A stretch of DNA of 64,000 nucleotides. It comes from JAMZMI01 sp039944535. Lineage in GTDB: Bacteria > Bacteroidota > Bacteroidia > Cytophagales > Cyclobacteriaceae. The stretch lies in assembly GCA_039944535.1 (NCBI GenBank), contig JBDUYP010000013.1, positions 3,230 to 67,229 on the forward strand, in the 5' to 3' direction. Both the position numbers and the translations under genes were made by a program. Shown here one piece after another: positions 10,278 through 18,138 of this stretch. How positions within the stretch are numbered: position 1 is the stretch's first letter; each line of letters begins with the position of its first letter. Under the pieces are notes generated by a model, which searched no databases, was not told the DNA's origin, and saw only the letters and a program-made list of their open reading frames with translations.

Positions 10278-10676
10278 TCACTTCTTTTTCCTGGCAGTTG
10301 TAGCTTTCTTCTTTTTTCCACTCTTTGCTGGCCGCTTGTCGGAAGCTTTGCCGGGTACAACCCAATAGATCAGCGCAACTCCCAGCAGCAATAGACCGAA
10401 TGCAGCAATTGGGTTGGCTTGGATCAACTTAAAGGCCGTTTTTGGATATGATCTGGAGATGAAGGAGGAGGCGATGTATCCTTTTGTTCCTTTGTACTCC
10501 ACCTGCCACCACCACTGGTTTGTCTTTTCCAATACGTTGATTTCCTCTCCCGCCGATACTGTGGTGAGCACTCTTTTCTTATTATCAGGTCCTTTGCGCA
10601 GGTTCACCCCAGAGTTAATCACGTACGTCCACTGGATGGTCACCAGCAAAGAAAGCAGGACAAATAGACTTTTCAT
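10278..10676 (-). CDS. SH3b-domain protein with C-terminal membrane anchor
   Basis: 132 aa: an N-terminal hydrophobic signal or anchor (MKSLFVLLSLLVTIQWTYV), a bacterial SH3 domain at about 20-72 (SGVNLRKGPDNKKRVLTTV through WWWQVEYKGTKGYIASSFI), a second hydrophobic segment (about 91-108, AAFGLLLLGVALIYWVV), and a very basic Lys/Arg tail. The SH3b domain usually binds cell wall or peptide in the periplasm; the basic tail should lie in the cytoplasm. The start ATG overlaps the stop of the upstream DUF3817 gene (ATGA), so they form a two-gene unit. Function is not known beyond a wall- or peptide-binding guess. Confidence 0.72.
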   Translation of the reverse strand: MKSLFVLLSLLVTIQWTYVINSGVNLRKGPDNKKRVLTTVSAGEEINVLEKTNQWWWQVEYKGTKGYIASSFISRSYPKTAFKLIQANPIAAFGLLLLGVALIYWVVPGKASDKRPAKSGKKKKATTARKKK

Positions 10677-11035
10677 GATCTCGATTCTGCGGGTTTGAGA
10701 ATGCGATCATCTGCATAGAAGGTGCCAAAAGGAATCAGTGAAGCCGCCAATACGATGAAAGAAGACCCCAAACCCCAGCGGTGAATGAAGCTGTTTTGTA
10801 AAGCCAATATGATGTAGAGCATGAACAAAACCCCATGAGCCATACCCACGATATAGTTGGGTAGCAGGATATCCAGTCCATACTTCAGAGGCATGGTAAC
10901 GAAGAACAGCAGGTAGCTAATACCTTCTAAGATGGCCAGGAGCCTGAGCCTCCCGATGGGTGTTTTTAGATTCAAAATGAAGAGATTAATTCTAAACTTA
11001 TTTAAAGGGGTGGTCTCAAATAAACTGAGCAGCAA
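10673..11035 (-). CDS. DUF3817 small integral membrane protein
   Basis: The protein has three predicted membrane segments and the DUF3817 hallmark series: LKTPIGRLRLLAILEGISYLL, then MPLKYGLD, then GMAHGVLFMLYII. The start is uncertain: the longest frame opens at TTG 11035, and a later TTG at 10975, just before the conserved LKTPIGR, would give a product nearer the usual ~100 aa. The stop overlaps the next gene's ATG by 4 bp. The family is widespread and of unknown function. Confidence 0.75.
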   Translation of the reverse strand: MLLSLFETTPLNKFRINLFILNLKTPIGRLRLLAILEGISYLLFFVTMPLKYGLDILLPNYIVGMAHGVLFMLYIILALQNSFIHRWGLGSSFIVLAASLIPFGTFYADDRILKPAESRS

Positions 11036-11178
11036 TCAGGAAGCAAATTTATATTTAGTTCGGTGAATTTTTCGTGTAGCATGTCTTAAAAACAGGATGA
11101 CGATTGATGCTATCGGTTTTAAGTTCTCTTTAAAAAAATGGCTTGGCCTTATTGATGGAGGTGGAGCAGTCCTTGGAT

Positions 11179-11225
11179 AAAACCTGACAGGTCATCCTGA
11201 GCTTGTCGAAGGACAGCTGACAGGT
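11179..11225 (+). repeat. Dispersed REP-like repeat, copy 1 (HPELVEG type)
   Basis: This intergenic element is built on the core TCCTGAGCTTGTCGAAGGA, with short inverted ends. It is identical over 30 bases (11186-11215) to a second copy at 14886-14915, with six matching bases of flank on the left as well. Reading through this repeat gives the well-known spurious peptides VILSLSKD and HPELVEG seen in many Bacteroidota genomes. It lies next to the broken end of the small reading frame at 11239-11388. Confidence 0.8.
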
Positions 11226-11238
11226 TGAGGTGAAGGTA

Positions 11239-11388
11239 TCAGCGTCGTTCCTGAAAATCAACAAAAGCTGCAGCAGCAGCCTGTACCTGTGCAGCTACTT
11301 CCGTGAGAGGATCGGTGATTTGAAGCACGCCCTCAGTGAGTGTTTGGAGTTGTGCCAGTCTTACTTGTGGCAGATTGATCGTTTGCAT
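11239..11388 (-). pseudogene. Short reading frame, probably the N-terminal remnant of a lost gene
   Basis: On the minus strand an ATG at 11388 opens a 49-residue frame beginning MQTINLPQVRLAQLQTLTEG and ending FVDFQERR before TGA at 11239-11241. The regular amphipathic helical pattern and Ala/Gln richness look like real protein rather than random DNA, but 49 residues ending abruptly 14 bases short of the REP-like repeat suggests that the 3' part was lost. I do not recognise the family. A genuine tiny protein is the alternative. The rest of 11036-11637 holds the repeat and no other convincing gene. Confidence 0.4.
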
Positions 11389-11637
11389 ATCGATACATTT
11401 TTAAGGGTAAATAAAATTTGTAGGTACCTAATTTATTGATTTTTCGCATAACGCAAAACTGTATGACAGGGTAATTACGTGATCTTTGATGATATAAGGT
11501 GATTGGCCTTTTGAGATTGAAGGAGTAAGCTTATCACCCTTAGCGTTGAGAAAGCGAGATATGAAAGCGGGGTGGTCATTGGCGTGAGCAAAGCCTGTCG
11601 GCTCCTCTGGAAATAATACAGAGGCGGGAATTAATTA

Positions 11638-12408
11638 ATGGATAAATTGCGCTCACAAAGTATGCAAGACGAAAAAATAGAATCCATCAATCGAGTTATC
11701 TCCGCCTATCTGGAGGATAACAAACAGGCCAATGTCATAGCTGTAAAAGAGCTGATGCCTGACTTTATAAAAGCTGGAATTTTTCCGAAAGATGAAAAAA
11801 AGGGGCTGCCCATCCGGAAACTGCTTCGATCTCTGGATGCGGAGGGCGCTTTGGATAAAATACCAGCCATTCATGCAGAAAGAAAAGATAAAAACACATT
11901 TTGGTATGTTGTGAGGGAGGGGCATAGCTACGTTTCTGATGCGCCAAATGATACCGGGCTCACCAAGAAGCAAAAGGCAAAGAAGGTGGAATCGGAGAGT
12001 GATGAGCACTATTTGATCACTCTTTGTGATGAGTTATTGAAAGAGGCTGCCTCTCGCAAACAGACCTTCGGTTTTATACTGGGCGACTATCATAAGGATG
12101 GGAGAACAAGGAGTCTATTGCCTGTAGATGCTTTTTATGCCGGGCACAATCTGGTGATTGAGCTGGAGCGAGAAGGCGATCTCGACAGTGTAGATAACCC
12201 AAATCGAAAAATCGAAAATGGTTTGACTCGCGCCAGGCAAAAGGCGATTTATGCCGACCGAAAGAGAAATGCGCTTACCGAGAGAGGTGTGAAATTCATC
12301 GAAATCCAATACGAATCATTCGATCAGAACGACGAAAATGAGCTGGTAAGGGACAAAGAAAAAGACCTGAAAGTGCTCAGCGATTATCTCAAAGCGTTCC
12401 TGGCGTAA
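11638..12408 (+). CDS. Orphan protein with a restriction-nuclease-like C-terminal domain
   Basis: 256 aa with no signal peptide or membrane segment. Residues about 10-95 are helical and resemble a winged-helix or similar module (ELMPDFIKAGIF, RKLLRSLDAEGAL). Residues about 125-255 contain FGFILGDY, LLPVDAFYAGHNLVIELERE, a basic helix (RARQKAIYADRKRNALTERG) and VKFIEIQY. A conserved Asp, then an acidic cluster (E-x-E) on the next strand, then a helix and a final FIEI strand, is the layout of PD-(D/E)XK-type nucleases; the catalytic Lys is not obvious. It stands alone between a truncated frame and an mnmE fragment, so it may be a laterally acquired accessory gene. DNA cleavage is an inference only. 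Confidence 0.55.
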   Translation: MDKLRSQSMQDEKIESINRVISAYLEDNKQANVIAVKELMPDFIKAGIFPKDEKKGLPIRKLLRSLDAEGALDKIPAIHAERKDKNTFWYVVREGHSYVSDAPNDTGLTKKQKAKKVESESDEHYLITLCDELLKEAASRKQTFGFILGDYHKDGRTRSLLPVDAFYAGHNLVIELEREGDLDSVDNPNRKIENGLTRARQKAIYADRKRNALTERGVKFIEIQYESFDQNDENELVRDKEKDLKVLSDYLKAFLA

Positions 12409-12580
12409 TCAGGGTGGGAAAGAGCTTCTTCCCAAGGAGAATATGTTTTCGGGGAGATCACCTGTTGTGATCTCGCCCGTAATCAAATCAGGATCATGCA
12501 GTGAGTTGCGGATGTTCATGGCCACAAAATCGTTCGTGACCTCATTGTCAATACCAGCCAGGACGTCATTCAGTGTTTTA
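12409..12580 (-). pseudogene. Broken copy of the 3' end of mnmE
   Basis: About 145 bases (12436-12580) match the 3' end of the intact mnmE gene at 18312-18455 without gaps; by hand I count about 18 differences. In the mnmE frame it encodes DVLAGIDNEVTNDFVAM, then LITGEITTGDLPENIFS, but the essential terminal FCIGK is replaced by LGRSSFPP before TGA at 12409-12411. Upstream the frame meets a stop within about five codons of the homology edge. It is therefore a dead duplicate of roughly the last 50 codons, placed tail to tail with the nuclease-like gene. Confidence 0.85.
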
Positions 12581-12590
12581 TCTCAAGATC

Positions 12591-12610
12591 GATTTCATCA
12601 GCTTCTGATC
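12591..12610. repeat. 20-bp copy of the ABC permease gene's 3' end
   Basis: The 20-mer gatttcatcagcttctgatc occurs here and at 14923-14942, where it spans the last codons and stop of the ABC permease gene. Here it sits 10 bp beyond the mnmE fragment, so the site joins the tails of two different downstream genes. From 12611 to 12920 I see no convincing gene or RNA; only short frames of under 45 codons without recognisable sequence. Confidence 0.6.
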
Positions 12611-12920
12611 CTTTGCTGTAGCAAGTGTTTACTTGTTACAAGGAATAAATCGTAAAGACCTCAGCCTAATTTTCCTTTCAGCTTTTCCTCAAACACCCAT
12701 GTTTCATGCTTTCTGAGTTGTAGGAAAGCTTTTTCTTATTATCACTTTGATCCAATTGTTGAGTGCGTATAGAGACCCCAATTAAACCAGTGTAGCTCTT
12801 GTCGGGAGATTGAGTGTGTCATTCTCTGAGATAGGAAACAAGACGCCTAAACTAAATGCTTCTGCCTGTCAAGTTGGGAACTGCGGGTTTATGAGTTAAA
12901 TTCCATAGGAAAAGGCTGCT

Positions 12921-14783
12921 ATGAAACTACCCTCACTATCACATTTGTATAATCAGGCCATTCTTGCTTTTCGCAAACACCCGCTCGTGATACTGGCTGC
13001 ATGTACAGCGGTGTTTTTTGCCATTTTTTTAGTTGAACAAGAAGACTCTGTCGAAAATGCCTTTCCCTTCATCAACTTGTTGCTGTGCGGGTATTTGGGT
13101 GTAGCCCTTTTTCTTGCGATAGATGTTTTTTCAAAGGCATCCAACCAAAGTGGGTCTTTTAGAGTAGTTGCGTGGAGTGTGGGTGTTTTGCTTCTTGTCG
13201 GGGTTTATTTCTACTTGCCCGGCTCGGAGGATACGCTCAATAAGCAGATTCCTTATATACGCTACAGCATTTTGGCCATTGCAGCACATCTGCTGGTTTC
13301 ATTTGCTCCTTTCCTGAGTCGTGGTACTTTAAACGGATTCTGGCAGTTTAATCGTGTGATTTTTCTGCGCTTTCTGCTGGCAGTGCTTTATTCTGGTTTT
13401 TTATACGTTGGCCTGGTGCTGGCATTAGTGGCTTTGGATGAGTTGTTTAAGGTGGATGTGGATGAAAAGCGATATTTTGAAATATTCATATTCATTTCCG
13501 GAGTATTTAATACATGGTTTTTCGCAGCAGGTATACCGGACAAATACGATGAACTAGACCTCAATGTGGATTTTCCGAAAGGATTGCGCACTTTCATTCT
13601 CTATGTGCTTATTCCGCTTTTGGGGCTTTACTTCCTGATTCTTTATAGCTATTCTATTAAGATCATTTTTGCCTGGGACTGGCCATCAGGTATCATTACC
13701 TATATGGTTATAGCTGTAGCGGTATTGGGTACCCTGGCAATGTTGCTCTCATACCCATACTCTCTCCGTGAGAACAAAAGCCCACTTGCATTTTTAAACA
13801 AAGGATATTTTTGGGTTCTGATCCCCATGATTATCATGTTGTATTTAGCCATTGGTATCAGGGTGGCTGACTATGGTATTACGATCAATAGATACATAGC
13901 CATTTTACTGGCTTTTTGGCTGTCTGGTATATCCATTTACATGGTGGTGAGCGGAAAAGACATAAGATTAATTCCGATTTCACTTTTTTCTGTCATTCTG
14001 TTGTGTTCGTTTGGTCCCTGGGGGTTGTTTGATGCCAGCGAAAGGAGTCAGGTAGCACGATTGGAAATGCTACTGACAAATGCGGGAATACTGGAAGGCA
14101 AGATAAAAGATGAACCCGAATGGAATAAAACCGATACAGTGCGGTTAAGCTTCAACAATCCGAATACCAATGACCATATATTGAGTGATAGTCTCCACAA
14201 TGAGGTGGTTTCTATCGTTCGCTATTTGGAAGACTTTCATGGGTTAAATGCCATTGAAGGTTGGTTTACCCAAAGTACCCGTGAGATAGCTCAGGCTCAC
14301 AACCTATCTGAGAATGCCATAGCCATGCGCTTGATGGGGCTTAGGGCTGGGCGGAAGCATACTGGGGGGTACGAGTCGTTCCCTACGTTTTATGCTTCAG
14401 GTTCTCAAACAAGTTTGCTTCAAATCGATGGTTTTGAATATTACTACGAGTTATCACTTCACCAAAAAAATGAGCCTATAGATTCCTTGGAATTGTCAGA
14501 CGGGCTGGAGCTGGTTCTCAGCCTTGAGCCTGGTGTGCTGATGCTGGCAAGGAAAGAAACGGACTCCTTGCTGAAGTTTGATTTAAATAAAGTATATGAT
14601 GATTTTATGGATATGAACAATGCGGGATATTACAGATCCTCTATGAGGCCAAACGAATCCATCATTCTTGCAGAAGAAAATGAATGGTTAAAGGCCAGGT
14701 TATATATTGAACGCTTTAGGTCTAAAGAGGAGGGAATAACCGAATGTGGGGGTAAGCTTTTGTTTACCTTCACTGACAAATAA
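12921..14783 (+). CDS. DUF4153-family multi-pass membrane protein
   Basis: 620 aa. Residues 1 to about 370 hold roughly ten to twelve hydrophobic segments. The characteristic DUF4153 section includes FWQFNRVIFLRFLLAVLYS, then DELFKVDVDEKRYFEIF and FFAAGIPDKYDEL (about 130-215). The C-terminal ~245 residues are soluble, with Asp/Glu-rich strands, and probably face the periplasm or cytoplasm as one domain. The family is widespread in Bacteroidota and has no settled function. Start ATG at 12921 begins a plausible amphipathic N terminus. It converges with the ABC permease gene, the REP-like repeat lying between them. Confidence 0.82.
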   Translation: MKLPSLSHLYNQAILAFRKHPLVILAACTAVFFAIFLVEQEDSVENAFPFINLLLCGYLGVALFLAIDVFSKASNQSGSFRVVAWSVGVLLLVGVYFYLPGSEDTLNKQIPYIRYSILAIAAHLLVSFAPFLSRGTLNGFWQFNRVIFLRFLLAVLYSGFLYVGLVLALVALDELFKVDVDEKRYFEIFIFISGVFNTWFFAAGIPDKYDELDLNVDFPKGLRTFILYVLIPLLGLYFLILYSYSIKIIFAWDWPSGIITYMVIAVAVLGTLAMLLSYPYSLRENKSPLAFLNKGYFWVLIPMIIMLYLAIGIRVADYGITINRYIAILLAFWLSGISIYMVVSGKDIRLIPISLFSVILLCSFGPWGLFDASERSQVARLEMLLTNAGILEGKIKDEPEWNKTDTVRLSFNNPNTNDHILSDSLHNEVVSIVRYLEDFHGLNAIEGWFTQSTREIAQAHNLSENAIAMRLMGLRAGRKHTGGYESFPTFYASGSQTSLLQIDGFEYYYELSLHQKNEPIDSLELSDGLELVLSLEPGVLMLARKETDSLLKFDLNKVYDDFMDMNNAGYYRSSMRPNESIILAEENEWLKARLYIERFRSKEEGITECGGKLLFTFTDK

Positions 14784-14878
14784 CCCAATCGTGCTCAATA
14801 TTCTAAATGTGGGTAAAGCATGAAAGATGGTTAAAGCCGAATGGATGCTTTGTTGCCATCCATGTGCTTCCATTTCCT

Positions 14879-14921
14879 AAAACCCGACAGGTCATCCTGA
14901 GCTTGTCGAAGGACACCTGTC
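14879..14921 (+). repeat. Dispersed REP-like repeat, copy 2 (HPELVEG type)
   Basis: Second copy of the element at 11179-11225. Here the outer ends form a perfect 7-bp inverted repeat, GACAGGT (14886-14892) and ACCTGTC (14915-14921), around the TCCTGAGCTTGTCGAAGGA core. It lies between the converging DUF4153 and ABC permease genes and may also serve as a transcription barrier. Its right edge abuts the 20-mer that is duplicated at 12591-12610. Confidence 0.8.
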
Positions 14922-14929
14922 AGATTTCA

Positions 14930-15907
14930 TCAGCTTCTGATCTCTCTCCGCATAAACTTATAGTAAGCTATGGCAAAGCATACCACCGTAGCGGCAATCA
15001 GTCCGCTCACCTGCGGCCATACGATCATCAGGCTTTCCTTCAATGGCAGTTGAGAGGGGATAGCTCCAGCCATTTGATCCATGGTCACCGGCCCCAAACT
15101 GCGAATAGAAGGCATCAGCAAGGCGGTAGTGGCATCTGAGTACAGCTGGCTGGGAGCCAGTCGCATCAGGCTAAAGATCAGGTCATAAAATTGGAGCAAT
15201 TCTGACTGAGATCCGGAATCGGGCATGACTGCCTTGATCACCAGGTTGATGATAATCTCATAAAACACCGTGAAAAAGATCCAAATACCGATGGCCGTCA
15301 GGGCAGACGTGGCGGGTTGTCTAAACGCAATAGAAAGCAGAATAGAAACGGCAAGCCAAAACCCGATGTAGCAAACGCTAACCACCGTATGACTTAAGAT
15401 TCTCAGTAATTCTTCGGCTTCTATGAGCACACCGGTGAGGATGATGCCTGAGCCGATCATCAGAAGCGTGAGGGTCAGCAATAGCGCCCCAATCAGGAGC
15501 AGCACACTCACGAATTTTGACAACAGCAGATTGTCCCGGTAAACAGGCTGTGCCATGATGCGGTTGAGTGTGCCGTTTTGTTTTTCGGCATTGATAGCAT
15601 CAAAACCCATACTGATCCCCAAAAGAGGCCCCAGGAAGCTAAGAAACACATGAAAGGGAGGCAGACTCCCTGCCGTGGATGTGAGTATCTTAAGATACAA
15701 AAACAGCGAATCTGGGTCTTTGACCGAAGACACTATGGACCGCAGGTTACTCATCGAAACGAGCATGGAACCCCAAAAAGTGAGGATTACCAGTATCAGC
15801 AAAATGATAAATTTCCAGCTTCGGATTTGGCCGGCTATTTCTTTTCTTACCATTACCCAAAAGGGGTTTGAGGCGGGTATGGTAGGAGCGTTGATTAGAT
15901 TTTCCAT
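14930..15907 (-). CDS. ABC-2 type transporter permease
   Basis: 325 aa with an N-terminal cytoplasmic stretch (NPFWVMVRKEIAGQIRSWKFI), then about six membrane segments and a large loop after the first one, the usual topology of ABC-2/NosY-like permeases. The motif MGFDAINAEKQNGTLNRIMAQPVYRD is the conserved coupling region that contacts the ATPase. It is the last gene of a three-gene unit with the ATPase (17 bp upstream) and the NEW3 protein. Such sets are thought to export lipids, peptides or envelope components; the substrate is unknown. Confidence 0.88.
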   Translation of the reverse strand: MENLINAPTIPASNPFWVMVRKEIAGQIRSWKFIILLILVILTFWGSMLVSMSNLRSIVSSVKDPDSLFLYLKILTSTAGSLPPFHVFLSFLGPLLGISMGFDAINAEKQNGTLNRIMAQPVYRDNLLLSKFVSVLLLIGALLLTLTLLMIGSGIILTGVLIEAEELLRILSHTVVSVCYIGFWLAVSILLSIAFRQPATSALTAIGIWIFFTVFYEIIINLVIKAVMPDSGSQSELLQFYDLIFSLMRLAPSQLYSDATTALLMPSIRSLGPVTMDQMAGAIPSQLPLKESLMIVWPQVSGLIAATVVCFAIAYYKFMRREIRS

Positions 15908-15924
15908 ATTTCCTTTTCTCTTTA

Positions 15925-16863
15925 TTAAAAATATGACTGATAGATATCCTCCAGGTGATACCCTTTCTTTTGCACCCCAGTGACATCATATCCCTCCCTT
16001 GCGAAAAACCGAACAAGGTCAGGGGTAATATCTTTACTCAGGGAGATATCCAGGGTTTGGCCATTCACAGCCACGTTTTCGACAGCCTCCATGTCGAGGA
16101 CTTTCTCCTCATCTTTCCATGGATTGGGCAAAGTATGTTGCAAAGTCACTTGTACCTGAAAATGGTTGTCCGTTTGCAGATGTCGGGCCAGAGATTCCAG
16201 ATCACCTTCGGCCATCAGTTTGCCTTTTACAAATATGCCCATGCGGTCACAAACCTGCTGTACCTGCTCTAGGTGATGCGACGAGAGGAGGACAGTGAGT
16301 CCCTTTTCTCTGCTCATTTTTAGGATCAGATCCAGAAATTCCTTCACCCCAATGGGATCTATACCCAGGGTCGGTTCATCCAGAATGATCACTTCCGGCT
16401 GCTTGATGAGTACCTCGGCCAGCCCCAGTCGCTGCTTCGTACCGCGCGAAAACGTGGAGGTTCTTTTGTGGATGACCTGTTCGTCCAGCCCCACAGACCT
16501 GATGCACTCCAGGCAGAGCTGCTCCAGCTGGTGTTTAGGGATTCCATTGAGTTCACCTATGTACATGAGGTTTTGCCAGGCGGTCATGTCATCATAGAAC
16601 CCCAGACTGTCAGGCATATAACCTACCTTCTTTTTGACGGCAATGGGATCATTTGTGGAGTTGTGTCTGCACACCCGGACTTCACCCGCGTCAGGTTCGG
16701 TCAGCCCCAGCAGCATCAGTATGGTGGTGGTTTTACCCGCACCATTTGGCCCCAGCAGCCCAAAGATTTCACCTTTGCGAATGTTGAGGTTCAAACAATC
16801 CACAGCCTTTAACGAGCCATAACTTTTGGAGAGGTTCGTCAATTGTATTATTGCTTCACTCAT
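15925..16863 (-). CDS. ABC transporter ATP-binding protein
   Basis: 312 aa. Walker A GPNGAGKTT (about 36-44), a Q-loop near residue 90, Walker B VIILDEPTLGID and H-loop SSHHLEQ are all present. The signature motif reads FSRGTKQRL rather than the canonical LSGGQ, a variant common among ABC-2 export ATPases. A C-terminal extension of about 90 residues (QVQVTLQHTLPNP to the end) follows the nucleotide domain, as in NosF/CcmA-like proteins. It lies 8 bp after the NEW3 gene and 17 bp before its permease, so one transcript is likely. Confidence 0.92.
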   Translation of the reverse strand: MSEAIIQLTNLSKSYGSLKAVDCLNLNIRKGEIFGLLGPNGAGKTTTILMLLGLTEPDAGEVRVCRHNSTNDPIAVKKKVGYMPDSLGFYDDMTAWQNLMYIGELNGIPKHQLEQLCLECIRSVGLDEQVIHKRTSTFSRGTKQRLGLAEVLIKQPEVIILDEPTLGIDPIGVKEFLDLILKMSREKGLTVLLSSHHLEQVQQVCDRMGIFVKGKLMAEGDLESLARHLQTDNHFQVQVTLQHTLPNPWKDEEKVLDMEAVENVAVNGQTLDISLSKDITPDLVRFFAREGYDVTGVQKKGYHLEDIYQSYF

Positions 16864-16871
16864 GGCGCTAA

Positions 16872-17723
16872 CTATCTTCTGCCAAACTTGCGAATAAGTA
16901 AAACGACAATGCCTATGGCAATGACAATGACCAGAATGCCTATCCAGCCGGCCAGTACGGAGGTTTGTACCGTAGTGCGATAATCTACACTGCTTTTAGC
17001 ATCAGTGTTTTTTACGGTCAGGTTTGCGATATAGTCGCCCGGCAGTGTTTTATCAGGGATGCTCAGCGTAACTGTAGCGTCGTAGGATTTGCCTGGCTCC
17101 AATAGGTCTATGGAACTGGGAGAGAAGGTCGCTTCCCATTTTGAAGGCGTGCGCGAAGACAGATTGAGATTACTCAGGGGCAGGGTGCCTGTGTTTTTGA
17201 TCTTCAGGGCAATCTCTTTTTTCTTGCCTTCGGTCACCTTGCCACTCAGGAGACCAGTAGGGGTGGTCAGCTGTACATCGTAGGACCCGCTGACTACCGC
17301 TTCTAATACAAAACTTAAAGTGTCATATCCTGAAGAGGCTGTTATGGGTATTTCATATTTGGAAGGCTCGCATTCGTGAGCAGGCTTTAGTTCCACACTG
17401 ATGCTTTCGGTCTTTTTGGCCTCCACATTGATGGAAGTAATGTTGCTTCCACGGCTCTTGAATGATATTCTCCAGCCATCCGGAATGTCAGCTTTAAGCT
17501 GATACATGCGCGCTTCTTTTGTGTTGTTTTTCAGCGTTGTGCTGTACCTGAAGGTCTCCTTTACCGTGTTTTCAATATTGTAAAGGTTGGCAGTAAAAGT
17601 GGCGTCAGGTTGACTTTGGGACAAACCTCTCAGTGGGATGGAGAGGGTGATGATTAGCAAAAAGCTAAAGAATGAAAACTCAACTTTCTTGAGTTGCTTG
17701 GAAATAGATTTTATCTCTAACAT
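16872..17723 (-). CDS. NEW3-domain exported protein anchored by a C-terminal membrane helix
   Basis: 283 aa: an N-terminal signal segment (about 15-35), two Ig-like/NEW3 beta domains (about 42-145 and 148-250, the second with LKIKNTGTLPLSNLNL and VTLSIPDKTLPGDY), and a C-terminal transmembrane helix (GWIGILVIVIAIGIVVLLI) with a basic tail. Most of the chain is therefore outside the cytoplasm. NEW3 proteins beside an ABC-2 pair recur in many genomes and probably act as the extracytoplasmic partner of the transporter. First gene of the operon; start ATG 17723 is supported by the signal peptide. Confidence 0.82.
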   Translation of the reverse strand: MLEIKSISKQLKKVEFSFFSFLLIITLSIPLRGLSQSQPDATFTANLYNIENTVKETFRYSTTLKNNTKEARMYQLKADIPDGWRISFKSRGSNITSINVEAKKTESISVELKPAHECEPSKYEIPITASSGYDTLSFVLEAVVSGSYDVQLTTPTGLLSGKVTEGKKKEIALKIKNTGTLPLSNLNLSSRTPSKWEATFSPSSIDLLEPGKSYDATVTLSIPDKTLPGDYIANLTVKNTDAKSSVDYRTTVQTSVLAGWIGILVIVIAIGIVVLLIRKFGRR

Positions 17724-17847
17724 AAAAATCGAATTAAAAGGTTATCTATCAATTAACATTTTTATCCGCCCTTACATGTTCGGGGAAAACCAGATCTGGC
17801 CGCAATTTATTTTGAGGAGCAAAAATTTCATAGCAGGGAAACAGCCT

Positions 17848-17886
17848 CTTAACAAATGTTAACACCCGTTAACGCTTGTTAACAAG
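17848..17886. promoter_or_regulatory. Helically phased TTAAC array upstream of the NEW3-ABC operon
   Basis: Four TTAAC motifs begin at 17849, 17859, 17869 and 17879, exactly 10 bp apart, the last three as full GTTAAC. The last one is the centre of a 12-bp palindrome CTTGTTAACAAG (17875-17886). One site per helical turn puts all copies on one DNA face, as expected for cooperative binding or bending. It lies about 125 bp upstream of the NEW3 start; another GTTAAC is at 17961. No binding protein is known for it. The whole stretch 17724-18288 has no convincing gene. Confidence 0.4.
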
Positions 17887-17990
17887 ATGTGTAATTCCTT
17901 CTTCAAGACCCCTCGCAAGTGGTGCGCTCTGTCCACTTCGTCACTCCCTGAATTGCTTACGTTAACAAGAATCTCGAGTACGATCAAAGT

Positions 17991-18138
17991 GCAATTCTAG
18001 GGGAGTCTCATGGTGAACATGTACTACCACCAAGCTGATTGCCCTAGAATTACATTTTATTCACTTACAAGGTTATTATGCAGGCATGTAATTCAGGCAA
18101 TGACGGCTTGGTGTGCACGGTTTGCAATTCTAGGGGAG
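17991..18138. repeat. Short repeats in the mnmE-NEW3 intergenic region
   Basis: The 15-mer gcaattctaggggag occurs at 17991-18005 and again at 18124-18138, and an inverted partial copy (ccctagaatta) is at 18042-18052. Several degenerate CAATGAC words surround them. The spacing and AT/GC mix differ from neighbouring genes and look like decayed repeat DNA. No open frame here resembles a protein I recognise. Confidence 0.45.

Noticed and set aside
11230..11439. Plus-strand frame of 69 codons
   Set aside because: Cys/Ser-rich composition without any family pattern; the opposite strand holds a more protein-like frame (11239-11388).
12614..12920. Short minus-strand frames (for example one ending FEEKLKGKLG)
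   Set aside because: All are under 45 codons and frames change at stops; no recognisable protein remained.
14807..15139. Open frame on the plus strand over the REP-like repeat and the permease 3' end
   Set aside because: It contains the VILSLSKD peptide that always arises from this repeat, and it overlaps the clear permease gene on the other strand.
17790..17799. 10-bp palindrome CCAGATCTGG
   Set aside because: Short, single, and without position relative to any promoter element; chance is likely.
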